From NCBI GenBank assembly GCA_022494885.1, contig JAGVSM010004879.1, positions 18,152-82,151 on the forward strand: a DNA stretch of 64,000 bases, given 5' to 3'. Shown piece after piece: positions 43,140-53,924 of the stretch. The notes beneath the pieces are model-generated. The model was not told where the DNA came from. It ran no database searches and was given only the letters and a program-made list of their open reading frames with translations. A program made the translations under genes and the position numbers. Position 1 is the first letter of the stretch. Each line of letters opens with the position of its first letter. Source of the DNA: Micrasema longulum. Lineage: Eukaryota; Arthropoda; Insecta; Trichoptera; Brachycentridae.

Positions 43140-43275
43140 CATTAAATAATGAGGAATAGGGGGGGTCTCAAAAATAGTTTCCCTCTCTGTTGCAACAAAT
43201 ATGATCTAGACAACTCCCTAGGGAGGAAATCCAGCCAGTCTATACGCATTTGGACATACTCAAAACATTTTTAAA
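43140..43275 (+). repeat. Repeat R, CTCCCTAGGGA block
   Basis: AAAAATAGTTTCCCTCTCTG, TTGCAACAAATATGATCTAG, ACAACTCCCTAGGGAGGAAA, TCCAGCCAGTCTATACGCAT and TTGGACATACTCAAAACATT. This is the cleanest copy of the block; CTCCCTAGGGAG is a perfect 12 bp palindrome here. Confidence 0.6.
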
Positions 43276-43384
43276 TGCTGCCTACCTCATAACAGGTATT
43301 TGCTAGTGAGGATAGACAGTATTTTATCTGTTTGCTTCTAATTTAATTTTACATAATTGTACAACATCTAATTTTACTTAATTG

Positions 43385-43680
43385 TCCCCTTTCACTGTTT
43401 TGCAAACATAACACACGCCCATACACATATACACACCCTCACACACCCTAAATGTATATACTCACCCTCACTAACATGTACAATAATAAAACGGATACAC
43501 TAAATTTTTTGTGACTAAAACTAGTACTTAGAGTAAATATTATTATGTTTTAATTAAAATTATACTCATAATGTAATTGAGACACATTAATTGTACGTAT
43601 TTCTAACGACATATTGTAACCATTGTATAAATTCCATAATGTGTTTTGTTTTTATGAGAAAATAAAATAAAATAAAAATT
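43385..43680 (+). other. CA-rich stretch and possible LINE 3' end
   Basis: Cytosine- and CA-rich words (ACACACGCCCATACACATAT, ACACACCCTCACACACCC) are followed by AT-rich sequence ending GAGAAAATAAAATAAAATAA. The tandem AAAAT tail suggests the 3' terminus of a LINE, but no coding part is attached. The reverse-strand TG-rich text at 53560-53670 may be the same family in opposite orientation. Confidence 0.35.
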
Positions 43681-43854
43681 AAATTATATTAAAATAATGT
43701 ATTATTTACTTTAGTAAACGCCGATTTTTGGAAACGAACTGAATATTATCTAAAAGTCATTGATACGTTGTCAGAACATATGTTTATATTTATTGACAAG
43801 TTTAATATATAGAAAATTGTGAATTCTAGAACTTTTTTACTTTTGAACCGGATT

Positions 43855-43940
43855 GTAGACCCGTGGTAGTATTGTGGACTTACGAACCAAAGGTCCCAGG
43901 CTTGAGCCTGGGATTTGATCCCACTCAACCACAACTCGAT
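43855..43940 (-). repeat. tRNA-like inverted-repeat-bearing fragment
   Basis: Minus reading: GTTGTGGTTGAGTGGGATCA, AATCCCAGGCTCAAGCCTGG, GACCTTTGGTTCGTAAGTCC. It contains the perfect arms CCCAGGCT/AGCCTGGG and box-like GGTTGAGTGGG and GGTTCGTAAGTCC. Resembles a SINE head of tRNA origin (leucine/serine-like long variable arm) but cannot be folded into a full tRNA. No partner in the window. Confidence 0.35.
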
Positions 43941-44710
43941 TTCAATTTTTCCAGCACAATTTTTTTACGGTTTTTGGGAAATGGTCTGAAAATTTAAATA
44001 TTTGAGTAAGTAATATAAACACAAGTATTTCTCTTTTTCTAAAAAAAAAAATTACCTGAAATTTAGAGTCATGACTCCAAGAAGCAAATCAGCGTTTTCT
44101 ATTGAATTCAATTACATTCTGTGAAACAGGAGATCAACGTCCTGCAGTACATAAACATCGTCCCTACCGCGGAGATATGAAGAGCAAAGGAACGTGGCCT
44201 GTAAAGAGACCACAAGGCGCAGTCAACGCCCAGTTTAGTTCAGTCAAGTTGTCAGTCATTCACTCAATTTTATCATGTAGTTCAAGTGCAGTTATTTCAA
44301 CTACTCATCTAAATTTAAATCACAACTTCACCTCTTCTGTCAATCTCTAACTTAGATAGATGCTTTACCAACCCTTAACAACCAAAATCCTACAAATTTT
44401 AAAAAATTAGTAATTTTCACAGTAAAAGAGTTAATGAATTTTACCTTTAAACTGACGCCCACCATAGGCATATAATGAAAAGAGTACCCATCGTTCCAGA
44501 CAATTTGTTAGTGAATTATTACGAAACGGTTTGAATGGTTTGAATCAGAGTTCAATGTGGAACCAGGGGCGAATCATCATAAAATCGATAATATTTTTTG
44601 TAAAGTAACTTTGTTTATGAGAGAAAAAAAGAAATTATTATTTAAAGTAAATAAAAGATTTTTTTATACATAATATATAAAAAAACTTGGCCTTTAATCA
44701 CTTTTTTTTT
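43941..44710. other. Unassigned; GC-richer patch 44120-44240
   Basis: An 82-codon plus frame at 44102-44350 covers the patch (GTCCCTACCGCGGAGATATG) but is not recognised. Confidence 0.3.
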
Positions 44711-44744
44711 CACCGACTGGTTTTAAAGAAACTTCTTTATCAAG
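44711..44744 (-). ncRNA. Decayed hammerhead-like motif
   Basis: Minus strand: CTTGATAAAGAAGTTTCTTTAAAACC (given here as CTTGATAA, AGAAGTTTCT, TTAAAACC) then AGTCGGTG. The order equals core half one, short hairpin and core half two of the F1 hammerhead. Every core difference from CTGATGA and GAAA can be explained by C-to-T or G-to-A transitions, as CpG decay would produce. Weak on its own; listed because of the F1 to F3 pattern. Confidence 0.25.
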
Positions 44745-44789
44745 ATATAATTAACTAATGAATACGTACGTTCCTATTTCATTTTACCG

Positions 44790-45245
44790 GTGTTTCTTCT
44801 TGCGGTGCCTAATCAGGTCCCCCTGACGTTGGCGATCACTACGACGAAAGCATTGTGGTCCTGCGCTACTCCGAGGCCAGGTCAACTGCTTGTTAGATGT
44901 TACTCGCCATAGTGATTCCTGAGAAAAGATGACCAGAGTGCTTTTCCGTTGCTTACTCTGGTGGATTTTTGTCAGGGTTACCTTCCCTTCGCTGGTTGGT
45001 TCTGGTTTGGAGGCGCCAGAAACTCGCCTTTCGTCCTCTTGTTATCTGCTGTGATCACACCGTTATGATTGTGATCTCGTTGCCCAGGGTTCGTGACGTG
45101 GACGCTAACAAGTCGGACTAGTCAATAATGTTGCTAGTGGAATGCATATGGGGATACGAACCATTTAATAGAATCACACACTCCAGCAAGATGTGACTCA
45201 CAGCAACCCTACTGATGGATCGAACCCCTGACCATTACCAGTGTT
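44790..45245. other. GC-rich island of unknown origin
   Basis: About 450 bp of much higher GC than the surroundings (GGTCCCCCTGACGTTGGCGA, CTGCGCTACTCCGAGGCCAG, GGTTTGGAGGCGCCAGAAAC). On the minus strand the far end has a B-box-like GGGGTTCGATCC (45217-45228). No frame is open across it. It could be a transposon 5' UTR, LTR leader or composite SINE; undetermined. Confidence 0.35.
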
Positions 45246-46214
45246 TACCAAATATTAAATTCGAATATATGGAGCTTACAAGTCAAGTATTTTTATCAAG
45301 TTGTTCTTGTAAAGATGGGAGGTGTGCATTATCACCTTTTATGTATTCTTCCAAAATTAAATATGAATATTTATAAAGCGCGTCCAACGCCAGCCCGTTC
45401 TCAGTGAACGAAGAAACTAGCCAATTATTCAAGCTTATTTATCCATGAAAATGTCCGCCATATTTAACTTCCTAACTGATCTTTCTTTTTGTATTAATAC
45501 AAGCTTGCAGATAACAAATACGATTTTCAATTTTCTCTATTACTTTAATATGGTAAAGTTGACATATTGCATAGGACCCGACGCGGCCCTTTTTGTCATT
45601 ATTCATTTGTAAAAGGAAACGGCTAGTGCTCAGTATCGGCTTTGCAATCATATTGGAAATATATAAACTGCATGTAATTGTGGTATTTTAATAAACTTTT
45701 GTGTCAGTATTGTATCATTTTAATGGTATTGGAACATGGCAATCTCGTAAATCAAAGAGTAGAAAAACACTTTTGATTTGAATTTCCTTTATTTTCCACT
45801 TATTTAGAAGTATAACACTATCAAAACAGGGCGTAGATGTCTACTTGCGAAGAAAAGGCGTATAAAAATAGAAGAAGCGAGGTCCGTATACACATACAGA
45901 GTGATACGGCGTTCTATCCTCTCCGCCTACCCCCGCGGGGAACGGCGTTAGTACACACTCCACTGATCAAACTAAACTGTTCCACTGTCTCTTAATTCTG
46001 ACTACAGTCTGCCTCAATCTGCCCGCGTTCCCCTCTTATAAAGGAGAACAATTAGTTTTTATTATAAACAAATGGCCGGCGTGAAGACGCCATAGTAAAT
46101 AATAAATTCGTCTAAAACAAAACTGCGTAATTCAAACATGACAAAGTTATATTTCCTTTAAAAGAAATATTACGCAGCAAATCTAAAAATTTAAGAGCTT
46201 TACATAAGAATTGC
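45246..46214. other. Unassigned; GC-rich patch 45880-46040
   Basis: The patch has CTCCGCCTACCCCCGCGGGG, AACGGCGTTAGTACACACTC and a TATAAA word (46038). An LTR is possible but I found no paired copy, PBS or polypurine tract. Confidence 0.3.
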
Positions 46215-46710
46215 ATTTTTATAATATTTATTTACAATTTAAAAAAACCCGTTAGGGTTACATTAGAAATTTAATATTGTCTAGTCATTTTATGTCTCGT
46301 CTAGTCTAGTTAGTTCAGTCATCATGTGCTTTTTCAGATTAATTTTAAATTTGTCTCCAGTAAAAGTTTTCAAGTAGTAAGGTAGGTCGTTGTAGTGTTT
46401 AAGTCCATTATGTAGTACCTATCTTTGACTGTCCTGTGTTTGTCTTTGTTTTTTCAATATGATAGAGTTGTTGTTGTCTGGTGTTATATTTGTGTATGTC
46501 AGCATTTTTGACTAATATTATGTCGTCGTCTTGTATGTTTCCCAGTGTTATTTTGTGCACAATTTTTAAGGTCTCAATTTTAGTCAAGTAGTTTATGTCA
46601 AACTGGTGTGTTTTTTTGTACAGTTCAGTCGTAGAGGTCAGGTAGGGTAGGTTGTATGTTAGTTTAAGAATTTTATTTTGTTGTCTTTGTAAAGCGCCCT
46701 GTTTCACCTA
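46215..46710 (-). pseudogene. LINE-P C-terminus and 3' end, minus strand
   Basis: The minus frame 46707-46408 reads ALQRQQNKILKLTYNLPYLT, STTELYKKTHQFDINYLTKI and then HKYNTRQQQLYHI. After a frame change come NGLKHYNDLPYYLKTFTGDK and FKINLKKHMM, then a stop. This is the QNKILKxIxxxPxxxxTxELYxxxxxxxxxxxxxxxxLxxxxxIHxxxTR...GxxxYNxLPxxxKxxxxxxxFKxxLKxxL order of a LINE polyprotein end. The 3' end has CCCTAACGGG and an AAATAAATA-like tail. The C-terminal part of 59020-59275 is similar. Confidence 0.7.
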
Positions 46711-47029
46711 CTCTTATAATGTTACAAACACAATACACATTGTTTCTTATTAATGACACAATAGTCTAAAAAAATGATAAGGCAAAAGTACATCTTCAAA
46801 ACTTAAATACAAGTACAAGAAAAGTTTAGTAATATTACGTCATACAAAAAAAATATCCATGCGCTTACGCGATAAGACATAATCAGAATACTCTAGTAGG
46901 CTAAATAGAAAAATAAAATATTTTCAGAAATATGCTCATAAAAGGTCCAAACAAGTTTTATATTAAAATAGTGTAGAAAATAGCTACATATATCGCCAAT
47001 TTTATAATAATTGTTGTTTGGGTGATTTT
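46711..47029. other. No recognisable gene
   Basis: AT-rich, nothing recognised. Confidence 0.35.
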
Positions 47030-47290
47030 GATAGTTTTTTTTAAATTTTTTTTTTTATTCAAATTTTTTTGTTTTTTTACAATAGACATGATAATAAAAC
47101 AGAGTTTTAAAAAAATAAAATATAATTACATATCAATGAAGTACATATTAATAGAAAAATAGTAAACCAAAAAATCCCACAAAGGCATGGCCTGTTCGTG
47201 GGTATACAAGAGAATATTAAAGAATTTTTGCTCCTAAAGTGAAAAATGGACAGTTATAATAATTTTGTATAACATAAGAAAGAAAAAATA
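47030..47290 (-). mobile_element. LINE 3' UTR with hairpin, minus strand
   Basis: The plus strand starts with T runs (47038-47053), then after AT-rich text has CCCACAAAGGCATGGCCTGT/TCGTGGG (47177-47203), a stem-loop like that of LINE-N (39459-39490) and in the same position relative to the poly-T. A LINE-N-related 3' end without coding sequence. Confidence 0.45.
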
Positions 47291-48269
47291 AAGTATTCTG
47301 TAAAAGATTACATGGTATTTTTTTTATAGTACTTAAAAAGGGAAATAAAAATATTTAAAAAAAACACAAAATTATCCCTTATTATTAAACGGCAACAAAA
47401 TAAATCATAGAAAAAAAAAGTTCATATCTTTAGTTTAAAAACCGTTTGTTGTCAACAGCTGAAGCAAAGAGATGATTTTTGCAGAACCACAGAAATAAAC
47501 ATTTATTTATTGCAATAATAACTATACATATTAATACCAGATAATCTACATAAAACTGGTGAATAAGAAAATAAATATAGAGCGTCCTTTGATTCGAATA
47601 GTCTTCATCTAACATGGCTCAGCCTGATCTAAGATGGAGATTTTTTTATGTTTTAAAGGATAAGTAGTTCTATACTAATATCACAATTACAAAAAAAACT
47701 AAAGCTACTTAATTATAAATGCATAGCAGATTAAATATAAGACTTGAATAATTGTTATTATTGATATGTTAAGTACATATATATGCTCAGAATACGTAAT
47801 GTTACTGAAGCATAAAAAACATATACAGTAAAATTTATAGTATATAAACAAATATAAAGTAATGTAATATACAATAATATTTATAAATTAATACGCATAT
47901 TAGTTTACATGTATTTTTCAAAAAAAGTTTTTCGTTGCACAATTTATATGTGCAGTTATTGTTATTTTTATTTTAAAATTTGTTTTACATTTTGAGTCCT
48001 TTACATTTGACATTAAATCATTATTTTTTGGAGCAATTGCGTTATATAATTTTTTTACCAAAAAAGGTTGATACTCGTATAAGTGGGACAATACAATTAA
48101 ATTGTGTTGCGATTGTTTTTATTATGTTATGATCTTTTGACCTCACTTTATTTATCATCAAATTGGTATAAGCAATGGGTACCTCACAAACAACGGTCTT
48201 ACATCCAATTTCTGACTCAGCGAATAGATCTTCTGTTGGATACCTCAAGGATTTTTTAAGAATGCTCTT
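47291..48269. other. No recognisable gene
   Basis: AT-rich; minus frames at 47430-47615 and 48042-48248 are not recognised. Confidence 0.35.
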
Positions 48270-48790
48270 TATGATCCATTTTGTACTATTTTCACAGGTT
48301 CAATTATTGAACGAGATTATTAATATGTATGTTTACAGCATCATAAAAAAGTCTTCGCATGCGCTTGGCTTTGTTATGCGTAGATCTACGTTGTTCATCA
48401 TGGCAAAGACACTCAAAATCCTTTACTGTACATTGGTGCGAAGAAACTTGGAATATGCATCACAAATATGGAATCCTTTGCACAATGTGCAGATATCACG
48501 CATTGAAAATATTCAAAAGAAATTCGTTGAGTACGTGTGTTTTCGGTTGAAACTTGAGTTTAAATCCGATCAACATACTAAAATTGCAAAATATCACCTA
48601 TTCCTCTGCAAAAACGTCGCGAAATAGTCGATATAATTTATTGTCTTAAACTACTATGAAAACTTTCTATTAATATTCCTTCAAAAGTTCTAAGGAATAA
48701 CCTTCTTGTTCATATTCCTCTTGTTTCATCTAATTATAAGCAAAATTCTTATTTATGGCCGACTTTTAATAATTTAATGTAATAACAAAA
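48270..48790 (+). pseudogene. Jockey-like LINE, C-terminal remnant
   Basis: The frame to 48627 has IIKKSSHALGFVMRRSTLF, TLKILYCTLVRRNLEYASQI and WNPLHNVQISRIENIQKKFV. A second frame then gives PLQKRREIVDIIYCLKLL, stop, KLSINIPSKVLRNNLLVHIP, NSYLWPTFNNLM, stop. This is the LKxLYxxLVRxxLEYASxIWxPxxxxxxxxIExIQKxFxxY...LxxRRxxxDxxxxxKLL...INxPxxxxR order following the RT palm of Jockey-like elements. One frameshift and one stop; 5' part lost. Related in order, not closely in sequence, to 4797-5680. Confidence 0.8.
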
Positions 48791-49677
48791 TCATTAAACG
48801 TAGATTTATTTGCGAATAATCATAATGACTTGCGGCGCTTGCTTTTGAAATAATTCGTAATGTTTTTCTTTTCTTTTGGGTTAACATTAGATTACTGTTC
48901 ATTTTATGTTTGAGAATATGGTTATCCTAATAAAGAATAAAATTAAATAATTATGTTGGTACAATTATTTTTTTTGTAGCTTACCTATAAAATATCACTA
49001 TTCGCTACTGCGTAAATGAATGCATGAATACTGCATGAATACAAAATCCTGAAATCATTTATTGATTCTACCAAAATGGGTACGGAGTTTCCTTGCTTCT
49101 CTGTGAATATACAACAATAAGAATACCGTATATAAGTGTCAGTAAAAAAAGCAATTTTACTAACGTTTTATGGTTGTCTTCACCAGTCCTTTTATCCTTT
49201 TTCAATAATCCATTTTTATATTTTTATTATTCAATAATAAAATCTCGAAAATATAATAGCATCTCTTTATGACACTTCCATATGTTTCAATTTTTGAACA
49301 ATTTTTATGTATAACTTGACTTATTTTAGTATTTCTTTTACACGTGAATAATCCATCGACAAAAAAATGTATAAATTCATTTATTTAAATTCAATACGTA
49401 CAAAAATTGATATTTCAGTATGATCTAATTGTATTGTCATTTTTTCTAAATTATGATATTGTTGTTCTGTTTGTTTTACCACTAAGATCATAATATATAT
49501 TAAAATTGAATTTATGTATATTTACAAACCAAAACCATTTTTCACTTTTTTTTAAACTATAAAAGAGTAATTGAGTGGGTGTAATGTGGTTGCATGAGTG
49601 TATGATATATAAATAAATAAATATGTATGTATCTACTGCAGGGCCGATTTTTTTTGTAATTGAAATTTTCAAAATTT
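48791..49677. other. No recognisable gene
   Basis: AT-rich; a 73-codon minus frame at 49451-49672 is not recognised. Confidence 0.35.
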
Positions 49678-50145
49678 GTCGGCCTCGTACTGTAGTGGGC
49701 AGTGCATTTGCCTACCATGAAAGAGGTCTCGGGTTTGATTCCCGACATGGTTGACATGAAATATTTATTTAAAAAGGTGTTGTTACACTTTTATTTTAAA
49801 AGAATAACCCGCTAAGCCTCTATTTTGAGGCTTGTCAGCAGGTGGAATAGATGGGATATGGAAGGAGGTAATGAAAAATACCCCACAACACCCAGACCAA
49901 TTGACGAAAACTCTTTCTTGGATTTTTTTCTTGCAACTGGCGGGAATCGAACCAGCCACGCAAGTTTCACAGTTGGCTGTCTAACCAACTGCGCCACGGC
50001 GTCTGCCTTTAATATTTTATAGTCCCTGAACTGATACCTGAAGCGTAAGACTGATTATCTTACCCTTATGTAACAAAAATGATCAAGATACACTGCGATT
50101 CGTGTACTAATGCAGTGCTCTATGCACCATTAGATGTGGAAAAGT
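49678..50145 (+). mobile_element. SINE-3 copy interrupted by SINE-1
   Basis: The head at 49678-49800 reads GTCGGCCTCGTACTGTAGTG, GGTCTCGGGTTTGATTCCCG (B box) and TTGACATGAAATATTTATTT. The tail resumes at 50013 with TATTTTATAGTCCCTGAACT, CCTGAAGCGTAAGACTGATT, TCAAGATACACTGCGATTCG and CTATGCACCATTAGATGTGG. The uninterrupted copy at 3823-4084 shows that head and tail belong together. TATTTTA is present at both junctions (49792-49798 and 50013-50019). Confidence 0.8.
49799..50012 (-). mobile_element. SINE-1 nested in SINE-3
   Basis: Inverse of 26750-26965: plus text AATAACCCGCTAAGCCTCTA, TTTTGAGGCTTGTCAGCAGG, AACTGGCGGGAATCGAACCA (B box inverse), CAACTGCGCCACGGCGTCTG. Flanked by TATTTTA as target duplication. 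Frames on both strands across it are shadows. Confidence 0.9.
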
Positions 50146-51150
50146 TTTTTTAATTAATTTTATTTATTAAGTGAAAATTTAGTTTGGAATTTGGACTTTC
50201 TCCAAACTGTTAGTACGGAATGAGTTGGTTGAGAACATTACGAAATCTTTTTTTTATTCGTCCTAAGGGAAAAAAAATATCTGAAAAAACTGCATTTTTG
50301 CACACCTTTGGTAATTTTTTTCTGTACGAGATTCGAGTTCAAAGTAAAATCGTTAAATTGTAATAATACCAAATATTTTCATAGTTACAGCGTCAAATAG
50401 AGGCAAAAAAAAATAATCTAGATATTTGCGCTAACCCTTTTACCCCGAGTACTCATTTGAAAACATAAAGGGCCTTACTTATAAACCTGGGATAAAGTCA
50501 CGCCTAGGCTTAGATGTTGAATAAGGATGGGAATACCAAATAATGATTTTAAAAAATTTAAAAATGAAACAAATAAATAAAAATGTTCAGAAAACACAAA
50601 CAGTTAAAACATTAAATAAGAATATGGTGTCTATTGCTTGCATTAAAAACATTCAATACATTACTATACGTAACTTGATTTTGTCAATACCGCTTGTCTC
50701 AGCCTTGCATAATGCATAAATCACGACATTTGTACGCACATTATGACTAGCACTAACAAACATTTGCCAGAGAGATCGTATTTCGCCGGCATTTAGCCTA
50801 ATTTCACCCTTGTTTTTACAATCCTCACTTTTAAATATAAGGTTTGGCACCATAACGCCTATGAGAACTGTTAATTTTGCCACCTGCGACAAACATTTAT
50901 TTGCCAAAGATAATAAGATAATTAGATAGATATTTTTTTGTTTTCTACAAAATTTTGTAAAAAAGACTTAAATTTTATTGTTATGGAATTTGTTACAGTA
51001 AATATAGTGTCAAATTTCCGCAAACCAAGTTTTGTAAAATTTCCGTTGAAAATAAACGAAAAATGCAATTTTGCAATAAAAAATTATAAAAGCGCCATCT
51101 ATGAATAATTAGTTTCATAATTTATTTTAGGGTCATCTTAACTTTCCATT
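50146..51150. other. Unassigned; 84-codon minus frame
   Basis: 50907-50653 (minus) encodes 84 residues beginning MANKCLSQVAKLTVLIGVMV with no family I recognise and no neighbouring exon signals. It is left uncalled. The rest is AT-rich. Confidence 0.3.
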
Positions 51151-51406
51151 CGCTGCTCTTGTTTTTGTTTGTTCAATAGTCCATTTTTAGCAAAATTGAG
51201 TTATGAATACCAATATATTCATTATCTTATTACGCGTCCATGTAGCTAAATAATTATTCTTTTTTCCGTTGTTAAATAGTATTTTCATCATTTTTTTAGT
51301 GTCAATCTCCACCTACTGATTTTACTTATTTGACAGTAAAAACAAAAAAAAATTATTTGTAAAATTTGCAAAATAGTCTATTGAACATACAAGAACTAGG
51401 GCAGCG
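51151..51406. mobile_element. MITE M1, copy 2 (inverse orientation)
   Basis: CGCTGCTCTTGTTTTTGTTT, GTTCAATAGTCCATTTTTAG at the left; TAGTCTATTGAACATACAAG, AACTAGGGCAGCG at the right. The body matches the inverse of 12411-12671 (TTATTACGCGTCCATGTAGC; GTGTCAATCTCCACC). Ends begin CGCTGCYCT. Confidence 0.65.
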
Positions 51407-52200
51407 CATTGTAATACAGGCCCCGGAGATGAAAAGATTTGTGCTTTGCGAAACCATATAGCAGTGATCCAAAATAAATTCAAGTTGTTGCGTAACAAAG
51501 TGTTTAATTAAATAAATTAACTGATGCATTACTGTTTAAAAATATTTCAAATACCTTCTTTAAATTAATTAACTTCTAATATATAGCAATATTGTTATTG
51601 TTATTATTCGTTGTAGGCAGGCAGCTTTTGCTGAGACGCCTATGTCTCGTTTACTGCTTTTTGTGTGCGTTCTTCTTCCTTCAAAAAAGCATCCAAACGG
51701 TTTGTGAACTGGTTGATCAAAATGGAATAGTAAACTAGACTTGGCAATTTATTCTAGTCTGAAACTACCCTGCTGGAAAGGAAGTTTTTCATGGGCTTGA
51801 ATTGGGAATGATAGAGCTTTCAGTTATGACCCCGTAAATTTGTGTTGGAATTTAATTAATATGTCTCATGTTGTAGTCACTTTTGTGATTTTTTTTGAAG
51901 TGTGCGTGTATGAGGTTTGTTATTCTCTCTTCTGCAACTTTTTTATAAGACTTTTTTAGGTGTATAAATTCAATAAACTTAACATTGAATAACGTTTTTC
52001 CTTTGAAAGAAAAAATATCATTTGATTTTTCGAAAAACCATCCAGCATTAAAAAAAGATGAAGGATTTTGTTTTGTCTTTTTTAATTATTATGGCTTTTT
52101 ATAAAATTTGTATGAAGTTCTGTTTTTTTTTTACAATAATTTGTCTAAGTATTTAAAAAACACCATAAATTACTGCGTAAAAACTCTGCACAGGATAAAA
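51407..52200. other. No recognisable gene
   Basis: AT-rich, with GGCAGGCAGCTTTTGCTGAG near 51616-51635; nothing recognised. Confidence 0.35.
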
Positions 52201-52244
52201 GTCCCGCAAAGTAGAGATAGTTCATTTCGGAATTCCGACAATTG

Positions 52245-52345
52245 TCCTAAAAATGATTTAGAAATACGCTGCGATTGTAGTGCTAATGCAGTGTGTCCTA
52301 TGCACCACTGGATGTGGAAAGGATAATAATGATGATGGTGTTATT
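52245..52345 (+). mobile_element. SINE-3 tail fragment
   Basis: AAATACGCTGCGATTGTAGT, GCTAATGCAGTGTGTCCTAT, GCACCACTGGATGTGGAAAG and GATAATAATGATGATGG. Matches the 3' part of SINE-3 with its trinucleotide tail; the head is missing. Confidence 0.65.
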
Positions 52346-53019
52346 TCTTTCGTCGCTTGAGATATATTTTTTGATTCAAAATTGTTATTATTTCCTCAGC
52401 TGTAAGTTCAGAAACATTCTTTATGTTTTTCGTTTGTCATGTAAATGTTCAAACGTGAACCTATTTTTAATGTTTGAACTTCTACCTGCCTTTCACACAA
52501 AGGCTGTTAACATGTATATTTAATATGTGTGTTTGTTTGTGGTTTAGAGCTTCCGATTCATATTTCAGTATGACGAATCTGATGCTCGCTCGCAATATTC
52601 AATTATTCATTTTAAATACTAACATCCATTATCGTACTCAAACTAAGTTAGACAAAACACGTCGCTCGTCCATCTTCCATTTTCAGACCAGTGCATTACA
52701 AAGCCATCGGGGTTCAAAAATATCGTAATATTTATATAAATATTGCAGTCTACTTTTGTTGTGGCGTCTGATAGACAGAATTATTTTGTAAATTCTGCAA
52801 TCGTCTGACTACACTGGCTTGGAAACGAATATGGAGAAACTTATATGTTTCGTTTTACATTGTCAGCTCTTAGGTCAAAAATGCTTATGGCGATAAAAAA
52901 AAACACTTGTATTTTACTCACTTACACTTAAATAATACCTTCTGTGTAATTATTTTTTTTGCTTAAAACTGTTATAATTTTTCTTTATTTTTTTTTTTAT
53001 ATATATTTTTTTTATTTAT
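52346..53019. other. No recognisable gene
   Basis: Frames at 52293-52523 and 52474-52728 overlap in different phases and are not recognised. T-rich near 52985-53020. Confidence 0.35.
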
Positions 53020-53024
53020 GTATA

Positions 53025-53405
53025 TCATCATCATCATCATTCCATGTTAGCTCCCTAGTTGGAGCATATGGTATCCACAAAGAGCTTACGTGCATCTCCA
53101 TCGACTGCCAACTCCTTTGCGTCCTCCCAAGTAATCGTCTCGTCCCGAAGTTCTGACATAAACTGCCGACGAACAGTCAGCAGTGGACGTCCAGGACGTC
53201 GAGAACCTGATGCCTTGTAAAATAGGCAAGCGCAGTTTAAGCTCTCAGGAGTACAAGGCTAAGCCATCCGTATCGCCTCCGCTTGATGACAGTTGTCACT
53301 GGAGTTTGCTGCGTCCGTTTTCTTATTACTTCGTTCCGCACAAAGTCAAACCACCGCACACTCAAGATTCTTCTGAGACACTTATTCTCAAAACTCAGTA
53401 TGTTG
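53025..53405 (-). pseudogene. LINE-F C-terminus, minus strand
   Basis: Minus-strand translation starts LSFENKCLRRILSVRWFDFV and RNEVIRKRTQQTPVTTVIKR, then RRYGWL; after a frame change it reads LRMPPESLNCACLFYKASGS, RRPGRPLLTVRRQFMSELRD, ETITWEDAKELAVDGD and KLFVDTICSN, stop, GANME, stop. A GAT repeat tail follows (plus-strand ATCATCATCATCATCATT at 53024-53041). This is the most complete copy of the family; the order FENKCLRRIL, RWxxHVxRM, GRRxGRPxxxW is common to RTE-like LINE ends. Overlapping plus frames are shadows. Confidence 0.8.
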
Positions 53406-53680
53406 CTGTTTTATTTATTTATTTTATTTTATTTGGGATTTTTACAGCTATTACATAAACAAAATAACTAAACTAAAATATTAACAATACTAGAGCCAAT
53501 TTAAAAATCCGCTGTAAATCTAATGACACATAATATATAAGAAAAGAGTTTACGTAATTGTATGTGTGTGACGTTTGTATTCATGTGTAGGTGAATGTGT
53601 GTATGCGTGAATGCATGAGGGAGAGGGTACATGTGCGAGTGGGGAGAGGGTGCGTGTGTGTGGGTGCGTAAGTATAAAAA
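53406..53680 (-). other. LINE 3' end (TTTA run) and TG-rich microsatellite
   Basis: TTTTATTTATTTATTTTATT at 53408-53428 opens a minus-strand LINE 3' end of unknown family that interrupts LINE-F. 53560-53670 is a (TG/GAGG)-rich stretch (GTGTGTATGCGTGAATGCAT, GGGTGCGTGTGTGTGGGTGC). Confidence 0.45.
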
Positions 53681-53924
53681 TAATTGTTTAAAACTTGTAA
53701 TTATATTAAAAATGGTACAAGAAAGAGCTTGGTAAAATGTTTGAAACCTTTTTGGGCACTAGTCCTTACTGCTACTAGCACCTTTGCCACGACCGCATCC
53801 ATAGAGGAGAGTAGGTGTTTTGCAGGCGTTATATAGGCGGCATTTGGTTTTCACTGAGTAAATATCCGATCTCCAGACAACATTCATACTATGGATTCCT
53901 CTCTACGGATGAATCTTGGCATAC

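Noticed and set aside
45880..46060. LTR of a retrovirus-like element
   Set aside because: A TATA word and GC-rich text, but no second LTR, no PBS or polypurine tract and no gag/pol sequence in the window. No viral sequence was recognised anywhere.
49812..50022. Frames resembling those at 26667-26988 (61 and 65 codons)
   Set aside because: Again SINE-1 sequence, not a protein family.
50653..50907. 84-codon minus frame as a gene
   Set aside because: No recognised domain, no neighbouring exons and no partner.
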